A stretch of DNA of 64,000 bases from Methylotenera sp. (lineage in GTDB: Bacteria; Pseudomonadota; Gammaproteobacteria; Burkholderiales; Methylophilaceae). This document shows positions 9,088 through 18,469 of this stretch, in pieces. Numbering within the stretch: position 1 is the stretch's first letter; every line of letters begins with the position of its first letter. Location of the stretch: positions 248,001 through 312,000 of the forward strand of contig JABFRQ010000001.1 in the NCBI GenBank assembly GCA_013141075.1, given 5' to 3'. The position numbers were made by a program, and so were the translations under genes. The notes beneath the pieces are model-generated. The model ran no database searches, was not told the origin of the DNA, and saw nothing but the letters and a program-made list of their open reading frames with translations.

Positions 9088-11895
9088 TTATTGGAACTTA
9101 TAAGTAGCACCTAACAAGAATTGGCGACCGTATTTATTGTATTTTTCAGGAAGCACCATATTAGGATTATCAACCGCACTTACAGCTGTTTTATATGGCT
9201 CATCTGTTAAGTTATTAACTTGGAAAAGTACAGACAAACCTTTTAGCTGCCCAGTCTCGAACGCGTAACCCAACTGCAAATCAACAATCTTCTCAGATAA
9301 AATTTTAGTTAGTGAAGGATCACCAAACTGATCGCGGGCTATTGCAGTAAAGCTTGAACGGTAGCGCTGACTAATACGAGCAGAGAAGCCATTATGATCG
9401 TAATATGCTGTCATACTTCTTACGATACCTGAAAGGCCTTCAAGAGGTGAGGTTGTAGTAAATGAGTCACCATAAATATTAGCGCCTCGTTCCTGAATGC
9501 TACTATCCGTACCTGAAAGACTACCGGTAAAACCAAAGCCATCCAATGAAGGCGCAAACAAGCCCGCATCCAATGATCCACTCAACTCGTAACCACGCAC
9601 AAAACCGCTATTTGTACCATTTGCTGGGGCAGTAATTGTGCCGATTGGGAATGGAGTTGCGCCTAGAGGTACATTAGATGGCGTTGGCAAGCTTGAAACA
9701 TCTATAGGGCCTTTTTGGTTATAGATAGGATTTTTCAAACTTTTAAAGAAATATGCTGCGGCCAAATAGCTACGTTTACCAAAGTATTTCTCGAGAGAAA
9801 TATCATATGCATCAGCACGCCATGGCTCTAGATCAGGGTTGCCACCCTTACCAGTCCAAAGGAAAGGTGGCAGGTTGCCTACGCTACCATCAATACCTGC
9901 ACGCATAGATTCCATTGGTGGGCGAGCCATTTCTTTTGCGGCGCCAAAACGTACCATAGTACCTTTACTTACCACATTACCTAAGTCAAAGATTACATTT
10001 AAACTTGGCAACACATCGTTATAGCTATGGTCGCCTGTGGCAGGGATCACCTGACTATTAGCCCAAGCATTACCCGTTGAATGTGAGTTTGTGTGTATGT
10101 ATTGAACACCTACATTACCACGCACAGGAATTTTCATGTCAACATCAAAGCTCGCTTTACCAAAAGCCGTAGTGACTTTTTCTTCAACACCCCAGAATCG
10201 ACCCACTTTTAACCAAGGCTGTCCATTATAAGTAGTACCATGTGGGCTATAAGCATCATAACCTGGGCCATAGTATGCGCTAAGTGCTTTTTGATAATCC
10301 CATGCCAACACACCAGACTGGCCTGAAGTGAGTACATTAGGAGCTAGCGTGACACGAGGGCCACCGACGAGATCATAATACTCTTCAGCTCTTTTCACAT
10401 CTTTACTACGTTCTGTGTAACTAACACCACCACTTACATTCGTAATTACTCCATCTTCAAACGCACGCTCTGCTGTTAAACGAAATGCTTTCATATCATC
10501 CACAATGTGCGGTGTAGCCGCCCTAGCCGAACCTGCATTCCACTTAGCAAAAAGCTGCATTAAGTTTGGATCAGCCAAATTAGCACTAGGTGTAAAACTT
10601 GAAATTCCCGTTGTAGAAGCGTTAACAAGATAACTTAAAGGTGCTGCCAAGGTGGCAACCTGCTGACCGTTATACTCATCACGTTTTGCTTTTGAGTAAC
10701 TTAAATCTACTCCAAATTTCCATTTATCATACTTAAGCTCATTGTTCCAGCCAATCGCAAATGTTTCATCTTTACGCTTATTGTATCGCGACAACAATGC
10801 AGCCGTATTTGCAGGTACAGAAACGGTTGCGCTAGTTATTACACCTTGTGCATTTGCCACTGGATTGGTGTAACTTGCATTAGACCACATACCGCCAAGA
10901 AACGCCTGCTCTTCACTTTGAATAGATTTTTGATCAAATTTTGAATAATATAAATCAACCATACTACTGAAATTGTCGCTTGGTTTCCACTCAAGCACAC
11001 CCATTAAACCATCGCGCTGACGATCCGTTGAGGTAACACCTCTTTCAAAGCCAGTAATCGCAGTTTGTCCCGCCACCAATCCTGGGCTTACGCAACTACC
11101 GCCTCCACACCAACCTTGATTTGGGTACAAACTATTATCTTGCCAACCCCATGATTTGTAGTATTTTTCTTGCCCAGGGTTATCAAGATGAGCAAAGCCA
11201 AGAGCAATACCAATAGTATTATCTGCAAATTGATCAATATAGGAAGCACTGAAACGACCACCAATATCATCAGTGCCGCTATTTAGTTTACCATTATCCG
11301 CATACTCGCCACGGAAACTTACATTACCTCTACGCCCTTTTACATCAAGCGGACGTATTGTTTTCATGTTTACCGTACCAGCAAGCCCCATCGCAGAGAG
11401 ACTTGCATCTGGTGTTTTATACACCGTTGCCGAATTAATTAATTCAGATGGAAATTGATCATACTCAACAGAACGATCATCCCCAGTGCTCACAATTTCA
11501 CGATTATTCAATAGTGTAACGCCATACTTTGGACCCATACCACGAATAGAGATTGACTGTGAACGACCATCTACGCGTTGGGCAGTAAGGCCAGGAAGGC
11601 GAGCTAAGTTTTCCGCAATACTCACATCTGGCAATTTACCAATATCTTCAGCAGTAATCACTTCAACTATTGAATCAGACTCTTTCTTTGCAGCAATTGA
11701 AGTTTCAATACTGTGTCGCAAACCTGTAACTACAACGGTTTCCATAGCAGCATCACCTGTAACCACTGGCTCTGCTGCATAAGCAGCACCTGCAATGAAC
11801 ATCAAACCTGAGCAGGCTACCGCAATTGGGCGCATTTTAAATGTTGGTGAACGCGTATCCCCAGCTTGCGGGTGGCGTTTTGAAGGCTTACTCAT
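9088..11895 (-). CDS. TonB-dependent receptor, TonB-Xanth-Caul type, for a beta-glucan or oligosaccharide
   Basis: About 935 residues from the ATG at 11895, chosen because GAGGAG stands 8 bases before it; a further upstream ATG (11949) lacks such a site. A signal peptide is followed by the TonB box ETVVVTG, the plug domain (IGKLPDVSIAENLARLPG, QSISIRGMGP) and a 22-strand barrel ending in aromatic Phe-Gln. The wording of the plug matches the long carbohydrate receptors of Xanthomonas and Caulobacter. It would import an oligosaccharide through the outer membrane with energy from the TonB set at 16.7-19.1 kb. A LacI-type operator lies between it and the divergent esterase. Confidence 0.93.
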   Translation of the reverse strand: MSKPSKRHPQAGDTRSPTFKMRPIAVACSGLMFIAGAAYAAEPVVTGDAAMETVVVTGLRHSIETSIAAKKESDSIVEVITAEDIGKLPDVSIAENLARLPGLTAQRVDGRSQSISIRGMGPKYGVTLLNNREIVSTGDDRSVEYDQFPSELINSATVYKTPDASLSAMGLAGTVNMKTIRPLDVKGRRGNVSFRGEYADNGKLNSGTDDIGGRFSASYIDQFADNTIGIALGFAHLDNPGQEKYYKSWGWQDNSLYPNQGWCGGGSCVSPGLVAGQTAITGFERGVTSTDRQRDGLMGVLEWKPSDNFSSMVDLYYSKFDQKSIQSEEQAFLGGMWSNASYTNPVANAQGVITSATVSVPANTAALLSRYNKRKDETFAIGWNNELKYDKWKFGVDLSYSKAKRDEYNGQQVATLAAPLSYLVNASTTGISSFTPSANLADPNLMQLFAKWNAGSARAATPHIVDDMKAFRLTAERAFEDGVITNVSGGVSYTERSKDVKRAEEYYDLVGGPRVTLAPNVLTSGQSGVLAWDYQKALSAYYGPGYDAYSPHGTTYNGQPWLKVGRFWGVEEKVTTAFGKASFDVDMKIPVRGNVGVQYIHTNSHSTGNAWANSQVIPATGDHSYNDVLPSLNVIFDLGNVVSKGTMVRFGAAKEMARPPMESMRAGIDGSVGNLPPFLWTGKGGNPDLEPWRADAYDISLEKYFGKRSYLAAAYFFKSLKNPIYNQKGPIDVSSLPTPSNVPLGATPFPIGTITAPANGTNSGFVRGYELSGSLDAGLFAPSLDGFGFTGSLSGTDSSIQERGANIYGDSFTTTSPLEGLSGIVRSMTAYYDHNGFSARISQRYRSSFTAIARDQFGDPSLTKILSEKIVDLQLGYAFETGQLKGLSVLFQVNNLTDEPYKTAVSAVDNPNMVLPEKYNKYGRQFLLGATYKFQ

Positions 11896-11983
11896 GTTTA
11901 CTCTCCTCTTTGATTTCAATTTTGTAGTGCGCGCAAAACCTTGCCACACCCCTATATTATTATTGAGGTTATTTCCATTATTC

Positions 11984-11999
11984 TTGGAAACGTTACCAA
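11984..11999. promoter_or_regulatory. Predicted LacI-family operator (site 2)
   Basis: TTGGAAACGTTACCAA lies in the 290-base gap between the divergent TonB receptor and esterase genes. Outer arms ttcttgg/ccaagaa are perfect inverted repeats and the centre is the CG step usual for LacI sites. It is about 90 bases before the receptor start, so one repressor dimer could control both directions. Confidence 0.7.
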
Positions 12000-12183
12000 G
12001 AATACAGATTACGATATATAGTTATTGTTGTCAACGCGCATTGTTACATTTGTTAATATTTTGTTACAAATCACTTAATTGGCTTGCAAAGGCGCTATTT
12101 GTGTATTATTTTTGCAACAAGTATTCTTTAACTATCTGCGCATCTGTAATTTAAAGCACCTATTTAAAATAAAAAGGCTTGAA

Positions 12184-12993
12184 ATGATTAAAACAACATA
12201 TTCAGCAACACAACCATTGAAAGCGTTACCACTTGTAGTTTTAAATAGATTGTTTACAGCTATATTGTGTTTATTTTTATATGCTTGCACACACGCGCAA
12301 ACAGCAAAACCTGTTGTCACAGGGCAGCAAGCACAAACTTTCTCTCATCAAGTAACTAAAATTGTTGCGGCTCATTACTTGCTTTATTTACCACAAGATT
12401 ACAATCAAGATAGCAAACAACGTTGGCCACTGATAATTTTTCTGCATGGCTCTGGCGAGCGTGGTGATGATTTATCCAAGGTTAAAATTCATGGCGTACC
12501 AAAAATTACTGAGAAATACATTAAAAATAAGCAAAACTTTCCGTTTATAGTCGTTTCACCTCAGGTGTCTGCAGATGAAGATTGGGACGTAGACACCCTT
12601 GATGCGTTACTTGATGATGTGCTTGAACGATTACCGATTGACCGTGACCGTGTTTACCTTACTGGCCTAAGCTTAGGCGGCCATGCTACGTGGCGATGGG
12701 CAAGCCAACGGCCAGAGCGTTTTGCTGCTATTGCGCCTGTTTGTGGCGCTGGCACGCGCTCTTTTGCTTGCCACTTAACGCATGTGCCTGTGTGGGCTTT
12801 TCATGGTGACCAAGATTCTGTTGTGCCTTATATAGCAAGCGATTCTATGGTGAAAGCCGTGCAAGCCTGTGGCGGCAATGCGCAACTTACCACCTACATT
12901 GGTGGCGGCCATGATGCGTGGACTGAAACATACGATAACCAGAAGCTATATGATTGGTTTTTGCAGCATAAGCGCTTTGCGCCTAAAAAATAA
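12184..12993 (+). CDS. Secreted alpha/beta-hydrolase esterase (CE1/PHB-depolymerase-like)
   Basis: 269 residues from the ATG at 12184, preceded by AAGG; longer upstream forms have no ribosome site and spoil the signal sequence. A lipobox-like LYAC follows the hydrophobic stretch. The alpha/beta-hydrolase fold shows the oxyanion segment FLHGSGERGDD, nucleophile S163 in GLSLGG, acid D211 in HGDQDSVV and H243 in GGGHDAW. Such enzymes are found in glycan loci and may remove acyl groups or act on other esters. It is divergent from the TonB receptor and shares its operator region. Confidence 0.85.
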   Translation: MIKTTYSATQPLKALPLVVLNRLFTAILCLFLYACTHAQTAKPVVTGQQAQTFSHQVTKIVAAHYLLYLPQDYNQDSKQRWPLIIFLHGSGERGDDLSKVKIHGVPKITEKYIKNKQNFPFIVVSPQVSADEDWDVDTLDALLDDVLERLPIDRDRVYLTGLSLGGHATWRWASQRPERFAAIAPVCGAGTRSFACHLTHVPVWAFHGDQDSVVPYIASDSMVKAVQACGGNAQLTTYIGGGHDAWTETYDNQKLYDWFLQHKRFAPKK

Positions 12994-13009
12994 ATAATGC
13001 GGCTTTTGA

Positions 13010-13064
13010 AGGGGCGACGCCCCGTCGCGAAACAATCGAGCAATCGCGGCGGGGCGTCACTCCT
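13010..13064. repeat. GC-rich inverted repeat between converging genes
   Basis: Arms 13010-13030 and 13044-13064 pair over about 21 bases with three mismatches (GACGCCCCG core). The GC content is far above its surroundings and the sequence resembles dispersed GTAGGAGCGACGCCCCG-type repeats. Lying between the esterase and the antiporter stop codons, it probably also ends transcription from both sides. Confidence 0.65.
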
Positions 13065-13081
13065 ACAACAAATTTGCTAGA

Positions 13082-14260
13082 CTATTCTAACCGAGCTAGT
13101 TTCGGCGCAACTATCGGCACAGTGAGCATGGTGCTGGCAACGGCCATTAACAAAAGCGCAGTGAATGTATTGCTTGAGATAATGTGTTTATTAAGCAAAA
13201 TATTGACGAAAATAATCATAATAAGCGCTTTGGTTTGCAGCAACCAACCGATGATGCTGGCTTCACCAGCAGGCCATTTTAGCAGCTTACCAGCAATGTG
13301 AATGCCAATTAACTTGCCGCTAATGGACGCAACCAACAGTACAAATGCGGCAATTAATACAGCCTCTCCACCGAGCGCCCAGTTGGTGCGCAGGCCAGTG
13401 CTCAAAAAGAAAACGGGCATAAATGCTAATAACACGTGCGAACGCAACATGTCCATTTTTTCTTGGTCAAACCACTCGGCTTCCATCACTGCGCCCGCCA
13501 AAAATGCACCTACCATAAAGTGCAAGCCAGCCCAATCTGCACCCCATGCACATAAAAGTAGCCATATTAACATTGCGTACCAGCGGTCAGCCATTTTAAG
13601 TTTTGGCATGAGTTGGCGAAAAGCATAGCCCACTACAATAAAGGCAAACATAAAGCTCACTTGCATGCCAATGCGTTGCCAGTCCATCAAAATAAGCGCA
13701 AGTACACCCCAAATGGCAATATCGTCTAAGCTGGCGTAGCGAAGAATGCGTTGACCTAAAGGTTGGCGCAATATTTCAAGTTTTTCCATGAGCAAAATTA
13801 GAATGGGCAGCGCTGTGACCGCGCAAGCCATGCCCACCCCCATTACAAACTGCCAAGGCCTTGCCGAAATTCCTACCCAACCGTCAAACATCAATAAGCC
13901 TGAGGCTACCAAACAGCCGAGCAATAGCGGCGAGCCTAACGCTAAGCCTGCTGTGATGGTACTTTCTTTACGGTGCACCCAAGCTTTTTTAAGGTCAAGC
14001 TCAACCCCTGCAATGCAAACAAATAGCATGACCGCCCACCAAGCAATGCCATTCAAAGACTGAATAACTGTAGGGGTGAAAACAAAGTTGTAAGAATCAG
14101 GAAAGTAATTACCAAAAATACCTGGACCTAACAAAACGCCCGTGATGATTTGCACCACTACTAGCGGCGCGTAATAGTCCATTCTACCAAGCCGCCAAAT
14201 GAGGTATGGCAGCGTAAAAATAATCAACATTGCAATTAGAAAGATTTCTGTTGTACTCAC
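13082..14260 (-). CDS. CPA2-family cation:proton antiporter (Kef-type membrane domain)
   Basis: 392 residues with about twelve membrane segments. The conserved acidic pair is visible as ASLDDIAIW in the middle of the protein and GAFLAGAVMEAEWF near the later repeat, as in Na+/H+ or K+/H+ exchangers. There is no cytoplasmic RCK/TrkA domain, so regulation differs from KefC. No functional link with the sugar genes is evident; it converges on the esterase. Confidence 0.85.
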   Translation of the reverse strand: MSTTEIFLIAMLIIFTLPYLIWRLGRMDYYAPLVVVQIITGVLLGPGIFGNYFPDSYNFVFTPTVIQSLNGIAWWAVMLFVCIAGVELDLKKAWVHRKESTITAGLALGSPLLLGCLVASGLLMFDGWVGISARPWQFVMGVGMACAVTALPILILLMEKLEILRQPLGQRILRYASLDDIAIWGVLALILMDWQRIGMQVSFMFAFIVVGYAFRQLMPKLKMADRWYAMLIWLLLCAWGADWAGLHFMVGAFLAGAVMEAEWFDQEKMDMLRSHVLLAFMPVFFLSTGLRTNWALGGEAVLIAAFVLLVASISGKLIGIHIAGKLLKWPAGEASIIGWLLQTKALIMIIFVNILLNKHIISSNTFTALLLMAVASTMLTVPIVAPKLARLE

Positions 14261-14288
14261 GCGTGTATTTCCAATTGACTTCGGTTAT

Positions 14289-14744
14289 TTATGATTGCGT
14301 AGCATTCCACTCAAGGAACTGATTAACTTCACTATTAGCACCATAGCCGAGTTCTTTGCGTAGATTAACCTCGCGATGAATGTATCTTTTCATTAAATGA
14401 CGTCTGAAGAAGAACGTTGGAGACATCAATGCAATACCATACATAAAACCTAAATATAGTATAAATCGATATTGGTAATTAGTTAAAATGTACCAGGAAA
14501 CTAAAAGTGCTAGTGCAGCATTGACTATTGCAAACCAGATGAATGCTTTTCCTTTGTTTACCGAATGTTCAGCCTCCATTAAAATGAGCGGACGCTCCCA
14601 CGCTTCAAATTGTTTAAGTTCTTTAAATCGATAAAGAATATGCCCATTTTTATAGCGCTTGGGTACTTTTCGCTGCATTCTTGCGTTGTGTTCTTGCTCA
14701 AGAATTGACGATGCTATTGTGTTGGCTTGTACTTTAGTAATCAT
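14289..14744 (-). CDS. Hypothetical membrane protein with two central helices
   Basis: 151 residues. A basic N-terminus and KRYKNGHILYRFKELKQF precede two hydrophobic helices (about 80-97 and 103-120), then a basic C-terminal segment. I do not recognise a family. It begins 34 bases after the end of the preceding small membrane gene and ends 28 bases before the antiporter, so it may be co-transcribed with it. Confidence 0.55.
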   Translation of the reverse strand: MITKVQANTIASSILEQEHNARMQRKVPKRYKNGHILYRFKELKQFEAWERPLILMEAEHSVNKGKAFIWFAIVNAALALLVSWYILTNYQYRFILYLGFMYGIALMSPTFFFRRHLMKRYIHREVNLRKELGYGANSEVNQFLEWNATQS

Positions 14745-14778
14745 AAAGGACTCCCCTAACTGCTAATGTTTGAATTAG

Positions 14779-15036
14779 TTAAGTTTGTACAAATAACAAA
14801 CCCCATACAGCCATTGCTATTAGAACAACGGCAAACATCAAGATAAATCTAGCCCGCAGAGCGCCAATATTCCAGTAAATTACAAGCATTCCAAATAGGC
14901 TCGCGAACGCAACAGCGGCACCAAACCAAGATAGTTGAGGAAATAAAAAACTAAACGCGGAGGAAGCCAGCATGAGCCCCGCGAAGACTTTAAGTGCGAT
15001 TTGGTGTGCATTGGAAATATCTGTAGATTTAATCAT
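14779..15036 (-). CDS. Small membrane protein, unknown
   Basis: 85 residues with three hydrophobic segments (about 12-29, 33-50, 60-82). No family recognised. It is one of three consecutive small membrane protein genes between the TPR gene and the antiporter. Confidence 0.5.
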   Translation of the reverse strand: MIKSTDISNAHQIALKVFAGLMLASSAFSFLFPQLSWFGAAVAFASLFGMLVIYWNIGALRARFILMFAVVLIAMAVWGLLFVQT

Positions 15037-15060
15037 TTAACCCCTTATATCATTTTAATT

Positions 15061-15103
15061 AAAAAACGCCGTTAAGCAATCCGCCTGAATGACGGGTTAG
15101 CGG
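15061..15103 (-). terminator. Possible terminator after the 112-residue gene
   Basis: On the minus strand CCGCTAA and TTAACGG can pair (one G-U) around a 21-base loop, followed by CG and six T. The long loop makes this weak. It overlaps the last codons of the gene ending at 15097. Confidence 0.35.
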
Positions 15104-15435
15104 TTTTGTTCTTCATTAAGAAGTAGTAGGTTAATTGCGGCCGAAAGTTGGCGCTGGACATGCCACGCATTAGCGATAGATGCAAACGAGAGCATGCATG
15201 AGACACTCACTATAAGCTTTGGTAAAAACGATAGCTGAAGTCCAGAAAGTCCAAATGAAACTACAAAAATTGCTAAAAATGTTGTCCATAGTAAGGGCTG
15301 CGGGCGAGAAGCTTTGAGAACTAGCAAGGATTTCTCTCGCGATGCAATAGATTTAGCAAGTATTTTGCCGTCTATTTCCGTCAATGCACTATTCATATAT
15401 TTATTCTCCTCGCTAACTATTATTAGAGCTTTCAA
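15097..15435 (-). CDS. Hypothetical membrane protein with two helices
   Basis: 112 residues. A Met inside (MNSALTEIDGK, residue 14) could be the true start because TATTTATTCTCC upstream reads GGAG on the coding strand directly before it. Two hydrophobic segments (about 50-68 and 72-88) follow a polar head. Family unknown. It lies 37 bases behind the TPR protein gene in the same direction. Confidence 0.5.
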   Translation of the reverse strand: MKALIIVSEENKYMNSALTEIDGKILAKSIASREKSLLVLKASRPQPLLWTTFLAIFVVSFGLSGLQLSFLPKLIVSVSCMLSFASIANAWHVQRQLSAAINLLLLNEEQNR

Positions 15436-15472
15436 TTAACTATATAAAGCGAATATTAAGAAATTGTTATTG

Positions 15473-16694
15473 CTACTCAAGCCCACCCTGTAACATCCAC
15501 AACTTAGCAACATCGCCTACACCATTGGCACTGTTCAATAATGTTTTTAGCGCTTGTGCGGCTTTGGCTTTATTGCCCGCTTGCAGATACGCCATACCAA
15601 GGTGCAAGTTTGCGTCTTCTGGTCGTTTTAGCCCGCCTTTAGCAATGGCTTTTTCCATTATGTTAATGCCTTTTTCAACTTCGCCATGTGTCACAAAGTC
15701 GTAGCCATCATTTACTTGCGTGTTGGCATCGCTCGCTCTTGCTTTTTTATTGAGCGCAGTAAGGTCTTCGCCTGCTTGGCGGTTGGCAAGGTCGCGCAAT
15801 CTGTTGTGGCGCGATGCGTTAGCGCCTGCGCCTAGCAGTTTTTTGTCAAACCCTTCATTCACAATTTTTTTAGCTTCTGCTGGAAAACCATCTTGTAGTG
15901 CTAACTGTGCGTATTCTTGGTAAGCATTCGCCTCAACCAAGCTGCCTATTGCATAGCGCAGGCGGTAAATATCGAGTAATAAGCGGTCTGAAAAACCTGG
16001 TTTGCTTTGCACGCGGCTCACCATTTCAGCCCAATATTCCATTTTTGGATAATGCTTAATTAAGCGCTCTTGGGTGGCAATGTAACCTGCATAATCTTTT
16101 GCCTTATTTTGGCAACTTGCTTGCAATTGCAACATATTTTCAGCTGGCACTCCGCCAGCACGTTCGGCATCGGCATTGATAGCGGTAATTTCTTTAGAGG
16201 CTGCGGCATAGTCGCCACTTAAATACAAAGACTGCGCAAATAGCGTGCGCATTTGCGGGTTAGTGCCACCGCTTTTTAAAATACTTTTGAATCCAGCCAT
16301 TGGCTAGCGTGTAATTTTTAGCGCTGTAATAAGTGCTAGCTAAAGCTTCCATCATCTGCAACTGGTCAGCCTTAGGCAACTTGCCGCTATTGATAAGAGT
16401 TTCAAAAGATTTTGCTGCAAGTTCAGTATCGCCAGCGCCCGCGGCGGCAGTAGCTCGCATACGTTCAATAATGAAGCTCTCATAAGCCGTACGCGCAGGC
16501 ACAGCCTCTGCGTCACGAATTTTTGCTAAAGCTTCTCTGTATTTTTGCGACTTAATCAGCTCTTGCGCGGCTAACATCGGTTTACTTACCTCTGGCCTGA
16601 GTGTTTCCTCTGCATGGGCAACCGTGCCAAACAATATGGCCGAAATAATAAGTAAGCTGGCGCAGGTAATTTGAATGCGTTTCATTTTTGCCAT
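15473..16694 (-). pseudogene. Exported tetratricopeptide-repeat protein linked to ExbB/ExbD, frameshifted
   Basis: The first part has a signal peptide (ending AHAEE) and TPR-like helices up to NGWIQKYFK near 16280. The second part continues the repeats (GGTNPQMRTLFAQSLYLSGDY to the stop at 15473) in another frame. Removing one base from the T5 run at 16273-16277 joins both into roughly 406 residues. Start 16694 follows the exbD stop directly; the Met at 16685 has a better-placed AGGA. TPR proteins of this kind commonly end tonB-exbB-exbD-exbD operons in Gammaproteobacteria and are thought to sit in the periplasm. Its exact role in energising the receptor is unknown. Confidence 0.75.
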
Positions 16695-16695
16695 C

Positions 16696-17157
16696 CTAAT
16701 TAACAAATTGCTCGTTACCAACCAAGCCAATTTTAGTTACCCCTAGGCGCTGCGCCGCTGCCATCACCATTGCAACAGATTTGTAGGCCACTAACTTATT
16801 CGGGCGAAGATGAACTTCAGGCTGGTCGGCCTGTGCTACCACTTGCTTAAAGTTTTCTTCAAGCTGGCCACTATTTGCTAAATCTTCACCGTTCCAAATA
16901 ATTGTGCCATCAAAATCAATATCCACCTGCACCACTACTGGTGGCGCGGTTGGTGGCGGTGGGTTGCCAACTGGCATATTCAGCTTTACCGCGTGCGTTT
17001 GAATCGGGATGGTGATGATCAACATAATAAGCAACACTAACATCACATCAATGAGCGGTGTGGTGTTGATGTCCATTATCATCTCTGGCTCTGAAGAGCC
17101 GCTTTTACCTAAATTCATGCCCATAATTTTTTCCTTTTCTGGTATTACTTTACCCAC
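16696..17157 (-). CDS. exbD: ExbD-type biopolymer transport protein (second copy of first TonB set)
   Basis: 153 residues; the Met at MGMNLGKSG (about residue 12) is the more likely start, giving the usual 140. A short cytoplasmic head, one membrane helix carrying the essential Asp in NTTPLIDVMLVLL, and a periplasmic domain are all visible. With its neighbour it forms the ExbD pair that works with ExbB as a proton-driven motor for TonB. It resembles the ExbD at 46882 more than the adjacent ExbD at 17196, so the pair type is conserved between both loci. Confidence 0.88.
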   Translation of the reverse strand: MGKVIPEKEKIMGMNLGKSGSSEPEMIMDINTTPLIDVMLVLLIMLIITIPIQTHAVKLNMPVGNPPPPTAPPVVVQVDIDFDGTIIWNGEDLANSGQLEENFKQVVAQADQPEVHLRPNKLVAYKSVAMVMAAAQRLGVTKIGLVGNEQFVN

Positions 17158-17195
17158 TTGGCTAATGATTAATTAACTGTTGACCTAACAGCTTT

Positions 17196-17624
17196 TTAAT
17201 TGCGTGCTGGCGGCTCCGTAATAAAACCGACCTTAGCAATGCCAGCCCGCTGACACGCAAATACCACTCTGCCAACTGCCTCATAGCGCGCTTCCAAATC
17301 GCCCCGAATATGCACTTCTGGCTGTGGTTTTTTCACCGACACCTGCTTAAGGCGATTAACCAGTGCTTCATTATCCTCAATAAGCTGCGTGTTCCAGAAC
17401 ACCTCACCCTCACGGCTAACAGAAAGTAAAATATTCTCTGGCTTGGTCATGGTGGCAATATTGCTTTCTTTAGGCAATTGCACAGGGATTGAATGCGTGA
17501 CCACTGGAATAGTAATCAAAAAGATAATCAGTAGTACCAGCATTACATCTACCAGCGGAGTAGTGTTGATGGATGAAACTACTTCATCTTCATCGCCACC
17601 ACCGCCTCCAACATTCATGCTCAT
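17196..17624 (-). CDS. exbD: ExbD-type biopolymer transport protein (first copy)
   Basis: 142 residues. A Gly- and Asp-rich head precedes the single membrane helix with the conserved Asp in NTTPLVDVMLVLLIIFL; the periplasmic part ends KVGFITEPPARN. It starts just behind exbB (stop 17627) and lies 38 bases ahead of the second exbD. Its closest relative in the window is the protein at 47359. Confidence 0.9.
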   Translation of the reverse strand: MSMNVGGGGGDEDEVVSSINTTPLVDVMLVLLIIFLITIPVVTHSIPVQLPKESNIATMTKPENILLSVSREGEVFWNTQLIEDNEALVNRLKQVSVKKPQPEVHIRGDLEARYEAVGRVVFACQRAGIAKVGFITEPPARN

Positions 17625-17626
17625 GA

Positions 17627-18436
17627 TTAACTCGCTTTACCAGATGCGCCAATCATAATGGCATGCACTTCAGCACCAAAGTCACGCACTTGCTCCATTG
17701 CCACTTTGTTTCTACGCACTAACCAGTTGTAGCCAAGCACTGCGGGCACCGCAACGGCTAAACCAATCGCCGTCATAATAAGCGCCTCGCCCACTGGGCC
17801 TGCTACTTTATCAATTGACGCTTGGCCAGCAATACCAATGGCTGTAAGCGCGTGGTAAATACCCCAAACCGTACCGAACAAGCCTACAAACGGCGCAATA
17901 GAGCCAACGCTGGCTAAAAACGCCAAGCCATCTTGTAAGCGGCTTTGTACTTTATCGGTACTGCTTTGAATCTGCGTTGCAAGCCATGTGCTGTGGTCCA
18001 TGCTTTCTGCCAACTTAGCATTATGACGCTGACTAGCTTCTAGCGCGCTTTCAGCAATAAAACCATACGCGTTGCCTTTTTCTAATCCTTTAACGCCGCC
18101 TTGAACTGTGCCTGATTTCCAGAAAGAATCTGAAATTCCACGTGCTTGCTTAGCTAACTTACGTTGTTCAATAAACTTAACCACGATGATGTACCAGCTA
18201 CCCATAGACATAATAGCAAGTATCATTAAAGTACCTTTGGCAATAAAATCACCCGTTTGCCAAAGCGCATCTAGGCCATAAGGGTTGGTCACTTTTTCGG
18301 TAGCTGCTGGCAATGCGCCTAGTGCTTCAGTAGTGGCCGCCAGCGCAACGGTTGATGACGTAATAAGCGCAACGGCTGATGCAACTGCAATCACTAATAG
18401 CGCTAATAAATTGGTTTTGTGCTTGGTAAAAAACAT
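17627..18436 (-). CDS. exbB: ExbB/MotA/TolQ-family proton channel
   Basis: 269 residues. A long N-terminal signal-like helix is followed by the TolQ fold: a first transmembrane helix (about 70-90), a cytoplasmic loop, and two helices with GSIAPFVGLFGTVWGI and ALIMTAIGLAVAVPAVLGYNW, both family hallmarks. ExbB pentamers use the proton gradient to drive TonB. The gene sits between tonB and the two exbD genes in the operon that begins with glucokinase. Confidence 0.92.
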   Translation of the reverse strand: MFFTKHKTNLLALLVIAVASAVALITSSTVALAATTEALGALPAATEKVTNPYGLDALWQTGDFIAKGTLMILAIMSMGSWYIIVVKFIEQRKLAKQARGISDSFWKSGTVQGGVKGLEKGNAYGFIAESALEASQRHNAKLAESMDHSTWLATQIQSSTDKVQSRLQDGLAFLASVGSIAPFVGLFGTVWGIYHALTAIGIAGQASIDKVAGPVGEALIMTAIGLAVAVPAVLGYNWLVRRNKVAMEQVRDFGAEVHAIMIGASGKAS

Positions 18437-18469
18437 AGAAACTCCTTGGTTTTGGTTGATAAGGTTAAT

